DNA from: Bordetella bronchialis
GTDB lineage: Bacteria > Pseudomonadota > Gammaproteobacteria > Burkholderiales > Burkholderiaceae_B
Direction: 5' to 3'
Assembly: GCF_001676705.1 (NCBI RefSeq)
Contig: NZ_CP016170.1
Span: 4,154,001 to 4,218,000, forward strand
Length of the DNA: 64,000 bases
Below are positions 63,856-64,000 of this stretch, piece by piece. The notes under the pieces were generated by a model. That model did not search any database and was not told the DNA's origin. It saw only the letters and a list, made by a program, of their open reading frames with translations. The position numbers were made by a program, and so were the translations under genes. The number at the start of each line of letters is the position of its first letter. Within the stretch, counting starts at the first letter, position 1.

Positions 63856-64000
63856 TTATCTTTCGTGCGCGAACGCCCAGACGCGGCGTACACGCTGCGT
63901 CACCACGGCGGCCACGATGGCCTTGGCGATATCGCCAGGCAAAAAGACCGCCATGGCCGCCGCGGCCTTGGCCAGGGTCATGCCGGCGATGGCGGCCAGC
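63856..64000 (-). CDS. bioY: BioY-like biotin transporter component (partial, C-terminal 47 aa)
   Basis: The last 47 codons and TAA of a minus-strand gene beginning outside the window. LAAIAGMTLAKAAAAMAVFLPGDIAKAIVAAVVTQRVRRVWAF matches the C-terminal helix and YLPGD..K motif of BioY, the S component of the biotin ECF importer. Family assignment rests on this short stretch. Confidence 0.6.
   Translation of the reverse strand, partial: LAAIAGMTLAKAAAAMAVFLPGDIAKAIVAAVVTQRVRRVWAFAHER

Overview
The window is GC-rich betaproteobacterial chromosome, most like Bordetella/Achromobacter (Alcaligenaceae). The pointers are protein style, a 'Bug' (TctC-type) periplasmic binding protein, 16S/23S sequences that read as beta-proteobacterial, and the order sdhC-sdhD-sdhA-sdhB beside a GntR regulator and mdh. 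No phage, insertion sequence, plasmid origin or CRISPR array was seen. Most of it is ordinary metabolic chromosome with one rRNA operon and several transport/catabolism operons.

Layout. (1) 1-7934, central carbon: sdhCDAB (minus, sdhB cut by the window edge), a GntR/UTRA regulator (minus), then mdh, prpC and prpD (plus). A palindromic operator between gntR and mdh has a 19-base exact copy in front of acnB at 33813, so the regulator probably ties mdh and acnB together. (2) 8093-13380: a small membrane protein, two glutathione S-transferases, a LysR regulator divergent from a 14-helix MFS exporter, a small GNAT protein and a YchJ-like SEC-C protein. (3) 13530-19481: a complete rRNA operon on the minus strand (promoter, leader boxA, 16S, tRNA-Ile, tRNA-Ala, spacer boxA, 23S, 5S, terminator). 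Its 23S carries an intervening sequence of roughly 95 bases in helix 45. (4) 19855-33419: a CMD-family protein, DUF1127, LysR and GST genes among short tandem repeats; a five-gene ABC importer operon containing an unusual BPL_N amidotransferase-like gene; an MscS-type channel, a lipoprotein transglycosylase and an MDR reductase. (5) 33813-38995: acnB, then a TonB-dependent siderophore receptor behind a Fur-box-like palindrome.

(6) 39198-49670 is a self-contained selenoprotein module: LysR, fdnG (in-frame UGA at codon 197 followed by a SECIS hairpin), fdnH, fdnI, fdhE, selA, selB and selC. Enzyme, maturation factor and the Sec-specific decoding parts (SelA, SelB, tRNA-Sec) lie together; selD is not in the window. 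(7) 49692-57618: an IclR regulator sits between a minus-strand operon (class II aldolase-like, Bug binding protein, amidohydrolase) and a plus-strand operon (OPT transporter, DUF1177, AroM-like, PepE dipeptidase) that looks like an uptake-and-breakdown route for an aspartyl-type peptide. (8) 57639-63651: an orphan family-3 binding lipoprotein with a low-complexity tail, and a branched-chain-amino-acid-type ABC operon livK-livH-livMG-livF in which LivM and LivG are fused. The end of bioY runs off the right edge.

Many long antisense open frames exist because of GC-rich third positions and were not annotated.
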